Made by a program: the position numbers and the translations under genes. A model generated the notes under the pieces. It was not told the DNA's origin, ran no database searches, and saw nothing but the letters and a program-made list of their open reading frames with translations. From Chlorobiaceae bacterium (GTDB lineage Bacteria > Bacteroidota > Chlorobiia > Chlorobiales > Chlorobiaceae), in the NCBI GenBank assembly GCA_012972835.1, contig JABDHK010000011.1, positions 62,001 to 126,000 on the forward strand: a DNA stretch of 64,000 bases, in the 5' to 3' direction. Shown in pieces: positions 63,883 through 64,000 of this stretch. Each line of letters opens with the position of its first letter. Position 1 is the first letter of the stretch.

Positions 63883-64000
63883 TATTATTCTCCGGTTTCA
63901 TTTTTCCTCATACGAACTGGCATGACTCAATGATTTTGTTTATGGTGTTCCTGTACAACAATCAACAGTCTGACTGAGCTTTAACACGTGCTGTTTATGA

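Overview
This window most likely comes from a green sulfur bacterium (Chlorobiaceae, Chlorobium/Pelodictyon group). The strongest marker is a BciA-type 8-vinyl reductase of bacteriochlorophyll synthesis (50786-51826). A fused HdrCB with HdrA and FlxDCBA, a SecA of about 1030 residues, and several PAS-rich hybrid kinases fit the same assignment. I see no rRNA, tRNA or CRISPR array, and no complete insertion sequence.

Layout. 1-2100: the tail of an unknown gene, a candidate small RNA with a terminator, a PP2C phosphatase missing its 5' end, and a small lipoprotein. 2090-8095: housekeeping genes (rlmI, a LolA-like lipoprotein, sodB, a small lipoprotein with coaE, an esterase with tatC). 8339-13128: a CheB-CheR-PAS fusion followed by a hybrid histidine kinase. 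13176-15339: a SecB-like protein divergent from murB, which carries an unusual C-terminal extension. 15334-22125: one minus-strand operon, hdrCB-hdrA-flxD-flxC-flxB-flxA, predicted to couple NADH oxidation to disulfide and ferredoxin reduction. 22620-26433: a multi-PAS/GAF kinase beside a decayed hybrid kinase. 26563-28853: a small accessory island with a HEPN/MNT toxin-antitoxin pair and a piece of a type III restriction subunit. 28964-39213: alaC, nnr, purL, secA, an SDR gene and an OGG-type glycosylase.

39214-44171 is a second accessory region. It has a 500-base AT-rich gap with a 23-bp perfect inverted repeat, a Sel1-repeat protein, an SDR, debris of a type III restriction subunit and of an SRAP peptidase, an XRE regulator, and a four-gene cassette (small protein, AAA ATPase, small protein, HNH nuclease). 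The cassette resembles Septu-type phage defence, but its HNH gene is frameshifted. 44355-52923 returns to core genes: a membrane protein, lipA, an acetyl-CoA hydrolase/transferase, a large hybrid kinase, bciA, HU and an FMN reductase.

53448-63882 is rich in envelope genes: two near-duplicate Pal lipoproteins, UspA with Nramp, thiM, a DUF4403-type protein, macB with a fused wreck of tolC and macA, and a set of three exported peptides or proteins with matching leaders. One of these is a 46-residue peptide with nine consecutive histidines, one has an in-frame stop, and one ends in a Gln-rich tandem repeat.

The most notable points are the ATPase-HNH cassette, the leader-sharing His/Arg/Gln-rich exported family, the MurB fusion, and how many genes are caught mid-decay (tolC-macA, hybrid kinase, type III restriction subunits, SRAP, PP2C).
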